A stretch of 64,000 nt of DNA, taken from NCBI RefSeq assembly GCF_001488575.1, contig NZ_LN831303.1, positions 248,001 through 312,000 of the forward strand. The letters are read 5' to 3'. This stretch comes from Halobacterium hubeiense. Its GTDB lineage: Archaea; Halobacteriota; Halobacteria; Halobacteriales; Halobacteriaceae. Of this stretch, positions 16,324-24,958 are shown piece by piece (position 1 is the first letter of the stretch; the number at the start of each line of letters is the position of its first letter). The position numbers and the translations under genes were made by a program. A model generated the notes under the pieces. It was not told the DNA's origin. It was given only the letters and a program-made list of their open reading frames with translations, and did no database searches.

Positions 16324-17048
16324 GCATGATCACCCCTGTTGGCCGTGGGTTCCGCTTGCCGTGGTGGGTACTGTGGTGGCTCACAGGACCCGCATGGTCG
16401 TTTGTCGTGGTCGCGTGCGTCTGCGAGCGTGTGTTCGTCGACGAACGGCAGCACTTCCGGGCAGGCGGGAATTCCACCGAGATCGGCGTGGTAGGCATCG
16501 CCGTCCTGTCCAAACCACACGCGCGTCGATGCTGCCCCAGTCTCACGCTCGGACTCGGGAGTCGGCTTGGAGTCGGGAGTCGTCTTGGAGTTGGTTGTGG
16601 TGGTGTTGGGTTGGCAGTTCCGGCAGACGTGGTAGTGGTCGGGGACGTGTTTGCGAGCTATCGGCTGGTACGTTGGCGCGTCAATCTGGGGTGGAGTACA
16701 GCGTGGGTGGACTGGACTGTCATCGCTGGGTAAGTGGACGGTGTGGTGGTTGCTTCGATTCGTCCGCAACCGCAGTACGTACGCGCTAGGATCGGTGAGG
16801 TCAATCCCGGTGTAGGCCTCGACGACTGCGCGACAGCTCGGGCAGACGAGATACCCCTCGGGCGTGGGTGTGAGGTTCTTCCGGAGCCGGACTTCGCCAC
16901 AGTCCCGGCACGTCCGCGTCTCCTGAGGCTCACTCTTGAGGGTATGGGGGTTTTGCGGGCAGTCCTCCCGGACATGCGTGCGGAGGTCCTCTGGGTTCGC
17001 GAAGTCGCGGCGATGACAGTGCCCGCACTCCAAATGCGTCACTGGCAT
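16320..17048 (-). CDS. Multi-zinc-finger protein
   Basis: A 242-aa protein rich in CxxC and CxxH pairs: a C2H2-like finger at 7-30 (HLECGHCHRRDF..LRTHVREDC), a zinc ribbon at about 46-76 (CRDCGEV..LVCPSC), CRNC near 139-142, and a final CGSC. The linker is Thr/Ser/Pro-rich. It is likely a nucleic-acid-binding protein. ATG 17048 directly follows the TAA of the upstream gene and is preferred over 17066, which would overlap it. Second-last member of the plasmid-type operon. Confidence 0.65.
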   Translation of the reverse strand: MPVTHLECGHCHRRDFANPEDLRTHVREDCPQNPHTLKSEPQETRTCRDCGEVRLRKNLTPTPEGYLVCPSCRAVVEAYTGIDLTDPSAYVLRLRTNRSNHHTVHLPSDDSPVHPRCTPPQIDAPTYQPIARKHVPDHYHVCRNCQPNTTTTNSKTTPDSKPTPESERETGAASTRVWFGQDGDAYHADLGGIPACPEVLPFVDEHTLADARDHDKRPCGSCEPPQYPPRQAEPTANRGDHA

Positions 17049-17049
17049 C

Positions 17050-17409
17050 TTACACGCCACCCCCATGGAGGCGCGCCACTAACTCGCGGAGTCTTGGGAT
17101 TGCGGTCTCTGGGCTTGGGGTTGATGGTTGGGCGGGGATCGTCGCGTGAAACCCACCCTTGTAGGCGTGCCAATCAACGCCATCCCGGACCGCCCGCCCC
17201 TGGTATGTTCGCATCGTTTGGCTTTCTCCGTCACGGGAGACGTATTGGACGTGAATGCGTGGCTGCTCGCCCACGCTGTCGGCTCGCCGCACTGCAAACA
17301 ACCGCGGCGACGCACTCGTCTCCATCCCCAACGCAACCTCCGACCGCGTGAGGGCTCGCGGCCCACGCAGAACCCGCTGGTCGGGGGAGGTCGGGTGTGT
17401 GGCTGGCAT
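17050..17409 (-). CDS. Small basic protein of plasmid-type operon
   Basis: A 119-aa protein with a basic N-terminal half (PRALTRSEVALGME), a central beta-like stretch RIHVQYVSRDGESQTMRTYQ and a C-terminal helix IPRLRELVARLHGGGV. Its ATG overlaps the stop of the upstream gene (ATGA). The family is not recognised. Neighbour context, with zinc-finger and PadR-like partners, suggests a role on the same mobile replicon. Confidence 0.55.
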   Translation of the reverse strand: MPATHPTSPDQRVLRGPRALTRSEVALGMETSASPRLFAVRRADSVGEQPRIHVQYVSRDGESQTMRTYQGRAVRDGVDWHAYKGGFHATIPAQPSTPSPETAIPRLRELVARLHGGGV

Positions 17410-18005
17410 TACCGACGCACCCCCCGGTCGTCTCGGTGTTCTGGGTGAGTTGTGTTGCTCTGGGTGAGGGTGATTTCGGCGTGGATATCCAGTTGCGTGG
17501 TGAGGGTTCTTACGTACGCTTCGAGGAATTCGAGCCCGCGTTTCGTCGGCGTGTAGTGGTTACTGCGGCCGTCCCTTTCGTCGGTGGTTTTTTCGAGAGC
17601 GCCGGCTTCGACGAGTTGATCAAGGTTCTTGTACAGGCGGCCACGAGTGATTTGGTTGTAGCCGGTCGCTTCGAGTCGCTCCCGGATTGCCAGCCCGTAC
17701 GCTGTCTCATCCGGCCGGCCGTTGAGTTCGTAGGCAGCGGCGAGCGCGTCCCGCTGGAACCCGCTCAACTCCGTGTAGTTCGTCGCTTCACCATCCTGCT
17801 GGGTGGTTGGCTGGCCACCATCCGTCACGGGTTGGGGTTCCGCGAACGCCTTCAGTGGGATATCTTCGAGTGCGCACCCACACGGCTCTGCACTCGTTTC
17901 GCCCGACGGCCGGCGTGAGATGGAGTTGAGTGGGGTGTTGCAGCGGGGGCAGTTGTAGAGTTGTGCGTCGGAACGCTCTTGTGCGCGTGCAATCGAATCG
18001 TACAT
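17409..18005 (-). CDS. PadR-like winged-helix protein with zinc ribbon
   Basis: A 198-aa protein. An N-terminal CPRC..CGC zinc ribbon lies at 19-44. From 79 onward there is a winged helix of PadR type (FQRDALAAAYELNG.., ITRGRLYKNLDQLVEAGALEKT, SNHYTPTKRGLEFLEAYV). It is likely the transcriptional regulator of the four-gene operon, of which it is the first gene, and may bind the promoter region just upstream (18006-18060). It starts at ATG 18005. Confidence 0.75.
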   Translation of the reverse strand: MYDSIARAQERSDAQLYNCPRCNTPLNSISRRPSGETSAEPCGCALEDIPLKAFAEPQPVTDGGQPTTQQDGEATNYTELSGFQRDALAAAYELNGRPDETAYGLAIRERLEATGYNQITRGRLYKNLDQLVEAGALEKTTDERDGRSNHYTPTKRGLEFLEAYVRTLTTQLDIHAEITLTQSNTTHPEHRDDRGVRR

Positions 18006-18116
18006 GAGCTTCGTACCGGGTTACGAGGCTCCATGCGGGCCCGCTGTCCGAGCAGCGGGGTCCGCGACTTCTCACGTGGACCCACCGCGTAGCGACGAGT
18101 CCGCAGATTGCCTCGT

Positions 18117-18571
18117 TAATTCAGTTATTTGTAGTAATCCACTTATTTGTTTTGCTGAAACTAGCTCAACCACTGAAGCAAATAACAGACACCTGATAAT
18201 TTATGGCCGGGCCACAGAGAAAGCCAGTATGGGTGGCCGACCTCCTGACACAACTGACCGAGAAATCTTGGTTCTCTTTCGAGACGCTGACGATCCTGTT
18301 CTTTCAACCTCGGATATAGCTGATCAGCTCTCATACAGTCTTCAAGGGACCCTGAGCAGACTCACCACTCTTGAACAAGAGAAGGTTCTCGACTCACGTA
18401 AGATTGGAAATGCCAAAGCATGGTGGCTCACTGATGCTGGACAGCGATTCCTCGAAGACACAGACGCCGACTTTGCTACCGACCTCGAAAATTCGTAGCT
18501 GTTAATTTTGCTCTTCCGTTGACGATGGTAGAAGTGTAGCAAAACGCCGCCAATGGGTTCACAGGTCCGAG
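18117..18571. mobile_element. 455-bp segment carrying wHTH gene, absent from the 20.5-kb repeat copy
   Basis: The sequence either side of this segment (18060-18116 and 18572-18645) is continuous in the related copy at 20460-20590, so either this piece was inserted here or it was lost there. The segment holds a TATA-like box near 18196-18203 and the complete wHTH gene. No terminal repeats or target duplication were evident by eye. Confidence 0.4.
18229..18498 (+). CDS. Small winged-helix DNA-binding protein
   Basis: An 89-aa protein with one winged helix (TDREILVLFRDADD..STSDIADQLSYSLQGTLSRLTTLEQEKVLDSRKI, WWLTDAGQRFLEDT). It is of the MarR/PhiH1 repressor-like haloarchaeal kind and probably dimerises on DNA. 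ATG 18229 is preceded by a TATA-like AT stretch at about 30 bases, fitting a leaderless transcript. It lies between two arms of a dispersed repeat, close to a TTAACCAACA element that it might bind; that link is inference. Confidence 0.7.
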   Translation: MGGRPPDTTDREILVLFRDADDPVLSTSDIADQLSYSLQGTLSRLTTLEQEKVLDSRKIGNAKAWWLTDAGQRFLEDTDADFATDLENS

Positions 18572-18840
18572 TCAAAACGGTAGTACTCTTGCATTCAGTC
18601 TTAACCAACAATAGCTACGAATACTCTGGTCTGTTGGTTAAGACGATATTGACTGAGCCAACCTAAGCTACCCGCAACTGCCGGACCAAGTGAACATTAA
18701 CCCACTCTCAACCCAGCCTCTCAGAGAACCCACGCCAAACCACGCAAGCCGCCAAATATCCGTTCACACGGAATTCCCGATCTCGTGTGTATCTCTCGGA
18801 AACCAGTTCTCTTAACGCGTAACCCCGTGGGTGTCCGGCT
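18572..18840 (+). repeat. Dispersed repeat, copy 1
   Basis: A roughly 270-bp non-coding sequence that recurs at 20515-20790 and, from its middle onward, at 26410-26605. It includes the TTAACCAACA element at 18598-18644, the words AACTGCCGGACC and CGATCTCGTGTGTAT, and ends near TTAACGCGTAACCCCGT. Copies differ at about one base in six to ten. Confidence 0.65.
18598..18644. repeat. TTAACCAACA-N21-TGTTGGTTAA element, copy 2
   Basis: A perfect 13-bp inverted repeat, GTCTTAACCAACA (18598-18610) and TGTTGGTTAAGAC (18632-18644), with a 21-base spacer. It lies inside the dispersed repeat about 100 bases past the wHTH gene. Confidence 0.7.
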
Positions 18841-18844
18841 AGGT

Positions 18845-19009
18845 CGGGAGAAAGGACGGAAATCCAGTGACCTATTGGAATGCTACCAGCTATTCATCAT
18901 CATCCTCGGGTTCGCTGCCCTGATTTGCACTCAGGGCGTCGGTCGAACCTTTTTGCATCGTACTTCCTTCAGCCTCCGGGATCTCCTCGTCATCGCTCAT
19001 GTTATTGTC
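18845..19009. other. Gap without a recognisable gene
   Basis: Short remainder between the repeat and the convergent membrane-protein gene. A polar stretch could be read in several frames but none has a believable start or family. Confidence 0.3.
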
Positions 19010-19540
19010 TTACACGACTGGAACTAAAAGAGTTCCCCCAAGTAGGAGTGTTAGGCCTATTATCGATAGACGAGCAATTGTCTCAACATCCTTGGCCCGT
19101 TCACCTGCTTTACCTCTGGCATTTTTGACCCAATCAGAGTATCCAGTAGTGAGAATCCATTCTAAATACTTTTCCTCCCCCATATCGTGGGCGTTTGCCA
19201 CATCTATTGTTGATTCTTTGGGACCACCATCGACCTCCCTTCCACGTTGTTCCCATAGACCAAGAATAACTGCAGCCAGTAGCAATACTGCTCCAGAAGA
19301 CATAATCACAAACAGATTGAGGGGAATGTCGACGCCTGTAGAGGAGAGAAGACCGACAAATATTGTAAGTATAATTCCATCGAATCGGGCGATTCTGTTT
19401 GCTCGTTCAGCCTGTTCCTCGAAGTCACCTAAGTGGTGGTCAAGAGTATGCCGAATATCCTCGTGTTGTCGCCTTAGGCGTCTAAGTCGGGGTGACTCTC
19501 CATCTATATTGACCTCAATATTCTGCTCCTGCTTGTCCAT
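19010..19540 (-). CDS. Membrane protein with cytoplasmic N-terminal helix
   Basis: A 176-aa protein. Residues 15-50 are a charged helix (RLRRLRRQHEDIRHTLDHHLGDFEEQAERANR). Two transmembrane helices lie at about 54-75 and 78-96, an acidic loop follows (100-150), and a third helix ends the protein (158-176). The architecture recalls SLATT-like small membrane proteins linked to defence, but I cannot confirm the family. AT-rich compared with the host. Confidence 0.6.
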   Translation of the reverse strand: MDKQEQNIEVNIDGESPRLRRLRRQHEDIRHTLDHHLGDFEEQAERANRIARFDGIILTIFVGLLSSTGVDIPLNLFVIMSSGAVLLLAAVILGLWEQRGREVDGGPKESTIDVANAHDMGEEKYLEWILTTGYSDWVKNARGKAGERAKDVETIARLSIIGLTLLLGGTLLVPVV

Positions 19541-19657
19541 TATCGGAAGCGATTAGTTGAACCCTCTTACAACTTGCTCAGGTCAATCGACCTCTGTGAG
19601 TGCTTTATCCTTGACTCATTATCTGGAAGAGGTGCTGAAGCAGTAGAATTCCCGGCT

Positions 19658-20161
19658 TTAGATAGCGTCCTCTCCTGCATAGATGTCGTCAATGAGTTCA
19701 CGGTCGGTAAATGCATCTGTCATTCTATCCAATATCTCGAACGCGATATTCATCCGTTCAGGCACATCATCTCTCCACCAGTCCAAATGAAAGTGCGTCC
19801 CGTGGGCGACTTCGTTACGTAGTCCCCTAAAATTCGCTAACCTTCCTTGAGTCTGCTTAGATAAAATACCACAGTTAACAAGAAGCTGTTCTCTGTGGCC
19901 CTGACTCATACCCGAATACAAGTAATCAAATGCGCCATTCTGGAACTCTTCCTTTATTACAAACACCAGAATCAGATGCGTTGAAAGATCCTCTATTACT
20001 GCGTGTGTTTGGATTATTAGCTGGAATAATTCATCTTTTACACTTCCAATATTTCCCCAGTCATCCCATTCATCAAGTATCGATTCCCAATCTTCTTCCA
20101 GATGAGAAACCCGCATTCTGAGACGGGTACTGTCATCTGAGTCCTGATAGCGGTCAGCCAT
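19658..20161 (-). CDS. HEPN-like protein
   Basis: A 167-aa all-helical protein with RGLRNEVAHG at 112-121; R115-N116..H120 is the R-x4-6-H (RNxxxH) motif of HEPN ribonuclease domains. The first 60 residues form charged helices, and a hydrophobic helix lies at 50-70. HEPN proteins cleave RNA in toxin-antitoxin, abortive infection and CRISPR systems. No nucleotidyltransferase (MNT) partner is adjacent, so it may act alone or be a non-catalytic relative. It stands behind a conserved intergenic module (20257-20357). Confidence 0.55.
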   Translation of the reverse strand: MADRYQDSDDSTRLRMRVSHLEEDWESILDEWDDWGNIGSVKDELFQLIIQTHAVIEDLSTHLILVFVIKEEFQNGAFDYLYSGMSQGHREQLLVNCGILSKQTQGRLANFRGLRNEVAHGTHFHLDWWRDDVPERMNIAFEILDRMTDAFTDRELIDDIYAGEDAI

Positions 20162-20256
20162 ATGATTAGTGAGGTGCAGTGAAACAAAAAAGTGGGCAAA
20201 GAATGATTTTGCATACCTCTGTGGAGCCGGTTGCGAGTGCGGCTGCAGAACGGTGG

Positions 20257-20357
20257 GGAGTGTTTTGGATTGGTGGCCTTAGCCACACGCTCCGCGTTCT
20301 GTTCGAGTGCTTTTGCTAACCAACAACCGGCCTTTCTGCCAGCGAGTGTTGGTTAGC
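20257..20357. repeat. Intergenic module: TAGCCACA hairpin plus TTAACCAACA copy 3
   Basis: TTTTGGATTGGTGGCCTTAG..CCACACG, with a GTGGC/GCCAC hairpin at 20273-20286, is followed by GCTAACCAACA (20315-20325) and TGTTGGTTAGC (20347-20357), spaced 21 bases. The same order of blocks is found at 30065-30176; the first block alone is at 28428-28455. Confidence 0.65.
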
Positions 20358-20409
20358 CAGATCGGGCAGTCATCATCGGAACTAATTGGGTGTTGCTTGT
20401 CGGCGCTAT

Positions 20410-20790
20410 ATGCACACTACGTTCGTTAGGTGGCTGTTCGGACTGCTCGCAATGACGGGACAGCGACTTCTCACGTTGAACCACCGCGTAGCGATGGGTC
20501 CGCAGATTCCCTCGTCAGAACGGTGGTACTCTCGCATTCAGTCTTAACCAACAGTAACTGCGAATACTCTGGAATGTTGGTTAAGACGGTATTGATTGAG
20601 GAGACTAAGCTACTCGCAACTGCCGGACCGTGTGAACATTAACACGCTCACGACCCAGTCTCTCAGAGAATCCGTGCCAAATTAGGTAAGTCCCCGAATT
20701 CTCCCAAATCCCCGTTCATACGGGATTCCCGATCTCGTGTGTACATCTCGGAAACCAGTTCTCTTAACGCGTAACCCCGTAGGTTCACGC
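20410..20790 (+). repeat. Dispersed repeat, copy 2, with TTAACCAACA copy 4
   Basis: The most complete copy, from about GCGACTTCTCACGTTGAACC (20463) through the perfect 13-bp inverted pair GTCTTAACCAACA (20541-20553) / TGTTGGTTAAGAC (20575-20587) to TTAACGCGTAACCCCGT (about 20765-20781). Copy 1 has the same order but with the wHTH-bearing 455 bp between the first two blocks. Confidence 0.65.
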
Positions 20791-21102
20791 GGAAATCCGC
20801 TTTCGGGGTATCCTATGAATAGCTAAGTACAGAGGGTGTACTTAGCGATAGACCGGTTCTAGGGAAATAGCGTCATACCAGTATAAACGCGGTGTGGGTC
20901 GGCCGCATCCTCTGAGGGACGTTCAGGGAGCGGGCGTTCCAAATACAGTAACTACTAGTAGATTTGTAGCAGGCAAGATATGCCGAGTTTTCGCGGTTTC
21001 AGGGCTATATACTGGAAATTTTGTGTGTGATTCACCAGCTCTGGATTTGCTTTCTACACACCGAGGTACCGAGTAGAATATCCGATACGTAGAGATGCAC
21101 CG

Positions 21103-21420
21103 TCAAGAGTCGCGCCACTTGTGGCCACACTCGACACAAGTGAACAGCCGGACCTCGTAGGAGCCGCCGGGCTTCGGTATCATCTCGTAGTTGGCCCGGT
21201 CGCTGTCGCAGTCGTCGGCCGGACAGGGCTCCTGCATCGTCTCGGTGGCGTCCTGGGTCGCGTCGGCGACGGCGGGTGCCCCGTCGTCGCGCTGTCCATC
21301 CTGGGTCGTCATCGCGGCTTCGGCTTGCGAGTCACGCGGCTCCTCGTTCCCACAGGAGCGACACACCCACGTGTCGCCCTCCGTGCGCATCATCGAACTA
21401 CACCTATCACAGAAGTTCAT
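21103..21420 (-). CDS. TFS/RPB9-like zinc protein lacking the acidic hairpin
   Basis: A 105-aa protein with two zinc ribbons. The N-terminal one (C4, C7, C20, C23) matches the RPB9/TFS N-domain; the C-terminal one (CPADDC.. LFTCVECGHKWRDS) matches the TFIIS C-domain. TFS normally rescues stalled RNA polymerase with an Asp-Glu pair at the tip of the C-domain hairpin (RSADE). Here the equivalent stretch reads IPKPGGSYEV, with the DE pair absent and a lysine present. A polymerase-binding but cleavage-defective paralogue is therefore predicted, as known for the Sulfolobus TFS4 inhibitor. The linker (25-60) is long and disordered. Confidence 0.75.
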   Translation of the reverse strand: MNFCDRCSSMMRTEGDTWVCRSCGNEEPRDSQAEAAMTTQDGQRDDGAPAVADATQDATETMQEPCPADDCDSDRANYEMIPKPGGSYEVRLFTCVECGHKWRDS

Positions 21421-22021
21421 ATATCGTGGGGGTACACGGTTGTCGAATATATGTGTTAATTTCTAATCCGTCGTGGATTTCAGGCAACTGCTCGTGCTGG
21501 CTGTACTGAGTTATTTGAATTAGGCAAGAACTGTGTTTGGTGGTTGCAGACGGTCGTTCAAACGGTCACCGGACCACGCGATTGAAGGTCCACGTCGGGG
21601 AGCAGACGCCCGACCGGGACCAACAGAAAGGCAAGTCCACGTATGGCGTCCGTGGACGGCTACGTTCGTCGGGTTACACATGGCAATGTCCTCAGCCACC
21701 GATGGCGTCATCGGACGCTCCAACTACCCAATCGCGTAACTGGGTGGTGTCTCTCGATTCAATCTGAGAGTCCCCTTACTGTTATCTGTTGTGGTTTTGT
21801 AACTCTCCCAGTTGTTTATCAATACTCGTGCAGATTCAACGAAACCTATTTAGTGCCAGTACGACATTCTTGAACTAACTCGGGTTCGTCCCGTCCTTTC
21901 TTCGCCCCCAATCGGTCCGCCGTACCATGGGAGTCATACTCGCCGCCTCCCAACTGCGTCATCCTCGTTCCGGCTCGTCTGTGGGTGCCCCCGACGGGAC
22001 GTAACCCGGCCGCATTCACTC
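21421..22021. other. 600-bp intergenic, no gene seen
   Basis: No reading frame has a credible family or start. The first part must contain the TFS-like promoter (TATA-like TTCATATAT near 21416-21424) and the end holds the promoter of the small zinc-protein gene. The middle (21530-21760) has modest coding potential in several frames, none convincing. Confidence 0.4.
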
Positions 22022-22231
22022 ATGAACGAAACAGACCTCCCCTGTTCGGACTGTGGGAGCGCCCTCACCGAACGAACGATTCCCGCGACGGACCTCCCAC
22101 TCCCAGTAGAGACGGAACAACCAATTCAGGTCGCCATCTGCCCGTCCTGTGAGGCCCGCTACTATCCAGAGCAGACACTCACCACCCTCGCAGGAACACC
22201 GGCCGACCCAGCACGCCACGGAGACCGGTAA
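22022..22231 (+). CDS. Small two-CxxC zinc protein
   Basis: A 69-aa protein with CSDCG at 8-12 and CPSCEARYYP at about 40-49, forming one zinc ribbon. This belongs to the many small zinc proteins of haloarchaea, thought to act in regulation or protein-protein contacts. It leads a short three-gene unit, with the next start 5 bases after its stop. Confidence 0.65.
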   Translation: MNETDLPCSDCGSALTERTIPATDLPLPVETEQPIQVAICPSCEARYYPEQTLTTLAGTPADPARHGDR

Positions 22232-22236
22232 GCCGA

Positions 22237-22884
22237 ATGGACAGCAGCTGCGCACACACTGACGACGGGTACGGCAGTCAGTTCCCTGCTATCTTCGAGA
22301 CTGGCGCGACAGTTCTCGTCGCCACAGCCGGGTCACCAGCTGACTACGACATCGACCTTGAAGCGCTCGCAACCTTCGGAACCGGGTTGGATACGGCTAT
22401 CGTCGTTACGACGGCGACGCCCGCGACGGAAACCATCGAAGCATTCGCTGCACGGACCGGCGTCAGCGAACGCCCAGCTCTCAAACTGGTCGATGCAACA
22501 GGAACCCGTCCTGCGTACGGCGCACCATACGACGAAATTCCGATTCTCTCCACGACTGGCCCGGACGACCTTGAACGCCTCCTCGTCGCGCTCGCCGACC
22601 TCACAGAATCCTCGGTTCGGTCGCCAGCTCGCCGCCATCTCGTCGTTCGCTCGCTCTCGCTGCTACTCGAAGCCAATCCCGTCAAGCGCATCACGACCGT
22701 CCTCGAACGAATCCGCGCATACCGGTCGTCCTCTGGACTCTGTCTGTTCGGCTTCGACTACACGAACTACGACGAAGCGACGCTCGCTGCGCTCTCTGAA
22801 CACGTTGACGGTGTCCTCTGGGTTCGAGAGCGAGCTGCCGACCAACCCGCCTTCGAGTACGAACCGACGACCCACCAGCTATGA
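22237..22884 (+). CDS. RecA-fold-like haloarchaeal protein without clear Walker A
   Basis: A 215-aa protein with alternating strands and helices (TVLVATAGSPADYDIDLEAL, DTAIVVTTATPATETIEAFAARTG, GLCLFGFDYTNYDEATLAALSEHVDGVLWV). The pattern matches a haloarchaeal branch of RecA-superfamily proteins where the P-loop is degenerate or lost; no GxxxxGK[ST] is seen. It probably regulates or binds partners rather than hydrolysing ATP. It overlaps the following gene by 4 bases. Confidence 0.6.
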   Translation: MDSSCAHTDDGYGSQFPAIFETGATVLVATAGSPADYDIDLEALATFGTGLDTAIVVTTATPATETIEAFAARTGVSERPALKLVDATGTRPAYGAPYDEIPILSTTGPDDLERLLVALADLTESSVRSPARRHLVVRSLSLLLEANPVKRITTVLERIRAYRSSSGLCLFGFDYTNYDEATLAALSEHVDGVLWVRERAADQPAFEYEPTTHQL

Positions 22885-23279
22885 CACACTCCGACATCGA
22901 CGTTCCCGCAGAATGGCGCGTCCAGCAGCCCGCCGACCAGCTACGCTCGCCCACGAAGTGCTACTATCGGACATCGACCGGCACCACGTTCATCGTCACA
23001 ATCGTCCCGGATGTCCCCGACGGCGACGGCTATAGTCTCCGACTCTCGACGGAAACACCGACGAACGTCCGCCACGACTATCTCGTGGACCGGTACGACT
23101 CGTGTCAGACAGTCACGTCGGCAGCCGAGTCGTTCATCCCGCACCTCACGCGGCAAATCCGGAGAGACAAACTCTCCGCGTCCGACCCGAGCATCGACGC
23201 AGTCCAACGGACGATCAAGTCGTTCAGAGAAGAGTCTGTTCTCCAGTCGCTCCGTCGAACCATCGGCCGGCTCTTGTAG
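22881..23279 (+). CDS. Small unknown protein, cotranscribed
   Basis: A 132-aa protein, starting at the ATG that overlaps the preceding stop. It contains an N-terminal beta-rich part (PAEWRVQQ.., TFIVTIVPDVPDGDGYSLRLS) and a C-terminal basic helix (RQIRRDKLS.., SLRRTIGRLL). No recognisable family. Likely acts with the RecA-like protein before it. Confidence 0.55.
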   Translation: MTHSDIDVPAEWRVQQPADQLRSPTKCYYRTSTGTTFIVTIVPDVPDGDGYSLRLSTETPTNVRHDYLVDRYDSCQTVTSAAESFIPHLTRQIRRDKLSASDPSIDAVQRTIKSFREESVLQSLRRTIGRLL

Positions 23280-23335
23280 TACGCGACGCGAGAACACCCG
23301 AGAGCGTGGATACGACTTCTGCACTCTCGGCGGTG

Positions 23336-24682
23336 TTATTCGACGATTTGGATGGTATTGCCGTTTGAGGTGACGTGGAGGTCGTGGCCGACCTCGTAGC
23401 CCTGACTCTCCGCGAGGCTGACGTACCCAGAGAATCCTTCCATGTTCTGGTGGGCGGGGATGAGGTGATCGGGCTGGAGGGTGTCCAGCATCTGGTAGTG
23501 TCCCTCTTGCCGGAGGTGGCCGGAGACGTGGACATCATCGTAGATACGCGCGCCCTGCATCCGCAGCAGTTGCTCGCTCTGGTAGCGCTGGCCCTCGTTG
23601 GTCGGCTCCGGGATGATACCCGCCGAGAATATGACCTTGTCGCCCTCTTCGAGGTCGTATGCAGTTTCGCCACGACCCATGCGGGTGAGCATCGCGCGCG
23701 GCTCGCCTTGATGGCCGGTGACGATAGGCAGGAAGTTCTCCTTGCCCTCGTTCATGATGCGCTCGAACGCGCGGTCGACGCTCTTGCGGTGCCCGAACAT
23801 CCCAAGGTCGTTCGTGAACGAGACAGCGCCGATGCGTTCAGCCGCGCCGGAGTACTGTTCCATCGAGCGGCCGAGCAGAATCGGCTCCCGGCCGATGTCT
23901 CGAGCGAACTCGACGAGGCTCTTCACGCGCGCGATGTGGCTCGCGAACGTCGTGGCGACGATGCCGCCGTCGTAGTCCTCCATGCTCTGCATGACATCCT
24001 TGAGTTCGCTGCGCGCGACGGACTCGCTGGGCGTACGGCCTTTTCGGTTGGCGTTGGTGCAGTCCTCGACGTAGCAGAGGACGCCCTCGCCTTCGCGGCC
24101 GATTTCGCGGAAGCGCTCCATGTCGATGGGGTCGCCGATGACCGGGTCGTGGTCCATGCGTTTGTCGAGGCCGTAGACGACCGCGCCCTCCGGCGTATGG
24201 AGAACGGGGTTGATAGCGCCGATGACGGAGTGGGTGACGTTGACGAATTCGAGTTCGACGTCGTCGCCGATATCCATCGTCTCGCCGGCCTCCATCTCCA
24301 CGAGGTCGTTGTCGACGCCGAACTTCTGCTCGCCCTCGATTTGGCCTTTCACGAGTTCGAGCGTGAACGGCGAGGCGACGATGGGCGCGTCGTAGCGGTG
24401 CGCGAGCTTGCTGATTGCGCCGATGTGGTCGAGGTGGCCGTGCGTCGGCACGATTGCCTGCACGTCGCCCTCGAGGTCGTTCATGATGCGGTCGTCGGGG
24501 ATAGCGCCCATATCGATGAGGTCCAGCGAGTGCATGCCCTCGGTCTCGATGTTGTCGTGAATCAGTACCTTCGAGAGGTTCAGCCCCATGTCGAAGACGA
24601 CGATGTCGTCCCCGGCACGGACCGCAGTCATCTGCCGACCGACTTCCTCGTAGCCGCCGATTGTCGCAATTTCGATTTCCAT
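23336..24682 (-). CDS. rnj: RNase J, beta-CASP ribonuclease
   Basis: A 448-aa metallo-beta-lactamase/beta-CASP ribonuclease. The metal motif THGHLDH is at 80-86, the start [21 protein letters not shown] is typical of archaeal RNase J, and the C-terminal part has PAHQNMEGF. It degrades RNA processively in the 5' to 3' direction, with preference for 5'-monophosphate ends, in the cytoplasm. Length is normal for archaeal RNase J. Conserved chromosomal gene; flanking small genes look like core haloarchaeal genes too. Confidence 0.93.
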   Translation of the reverse strand: MEIEIATIGGYEEVGRQMTAVRAGDDIVVFDMGLNLSKVLIHDNIETEGMHSLDLIDMGAIPDDRIMNDLEGDVQAIVPTHGHLDHIGAISKLAHRYDAPIVASPFTLELVKGQIEGEQKFGVDNDLVEMEAGETMDIGDDVELEFVNVTHSVIGAINPVLHTPEGAVVYGLDKRMDHDPVIGDPIDMERFREIGREGEGVLCYVEDCTNANRKGRTPSESVARSELKDVMQSMEDYDGGIVATTFASHIARVKSLVEFARDIGREPILLGRSMEQYSGAAERIGAVSFTNDLGMFGHRKSVDRAFERIMNEGKENFLPIVTGHQGEPRAMLTRMGRGETAYDLEEGDKVIFSAGIIPEPTNEGQRYQSEQLLRMQGARIYDDVHVSGHLRQEGHYQMLDTLQPDHLIPAHQNMEGFSGYVSLAESQGYEVGHDLHVTSNGNTIQIVE

Positions 24683-24958
24683 AGTAGGTCCGATCAGAGT
24701 AGTCCCAGTACTCCGTCAGGAGGACGCCCGGAAGAGGAGAGTAGGGAAACAAACGCTAGCAACAACAGCGGACAACGGCGTGTGACGGCCGATGACCGTA
24801 TTCAGCCAGCGTAGACACCCGACTCGGGGACGACGCGTGTTTCGGTTACCTCACTGTAGGTGCCCGCCACGTAAATACCTCGGGAACGAGTCCCCTGCAC
24901 AGCCCTCGACATAGCGGCCAGTTGTTTTTCCTTAGTTCGTGTCGTCTTTCCGCACGGA

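Larger units (their letters stand above)
20162..21102. other. 940-bp intergenic region with three repeat types
   Basis: No gene is supported. It contains the GGTGGCCTTAGCCAC hairpin and TTAACCAACA element copy 3 (20257-20357), the second copy of the dispersed repeat (about 20410-20790) with element copy 4, and a GTAACTACTAGTAG word near 20947-20960 that recurs at about 26059-26072. It reads as a repeat-rich boundary between acquired and conserved genes. Confidence 0.55.

Noticed and set aside
21530-21770. Small plus-strand gene in the 21.4-22.0 kb gap
   Set aside because: Three overlapping frames of similar length, none with an acidic haloarchaeal composition, ribosome site or recognisable motif.
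23375-24814. 479-codon frame opposite RNase J
   Set aside because: Antisense to a strongly conserved gene; composition is that of a shadow.
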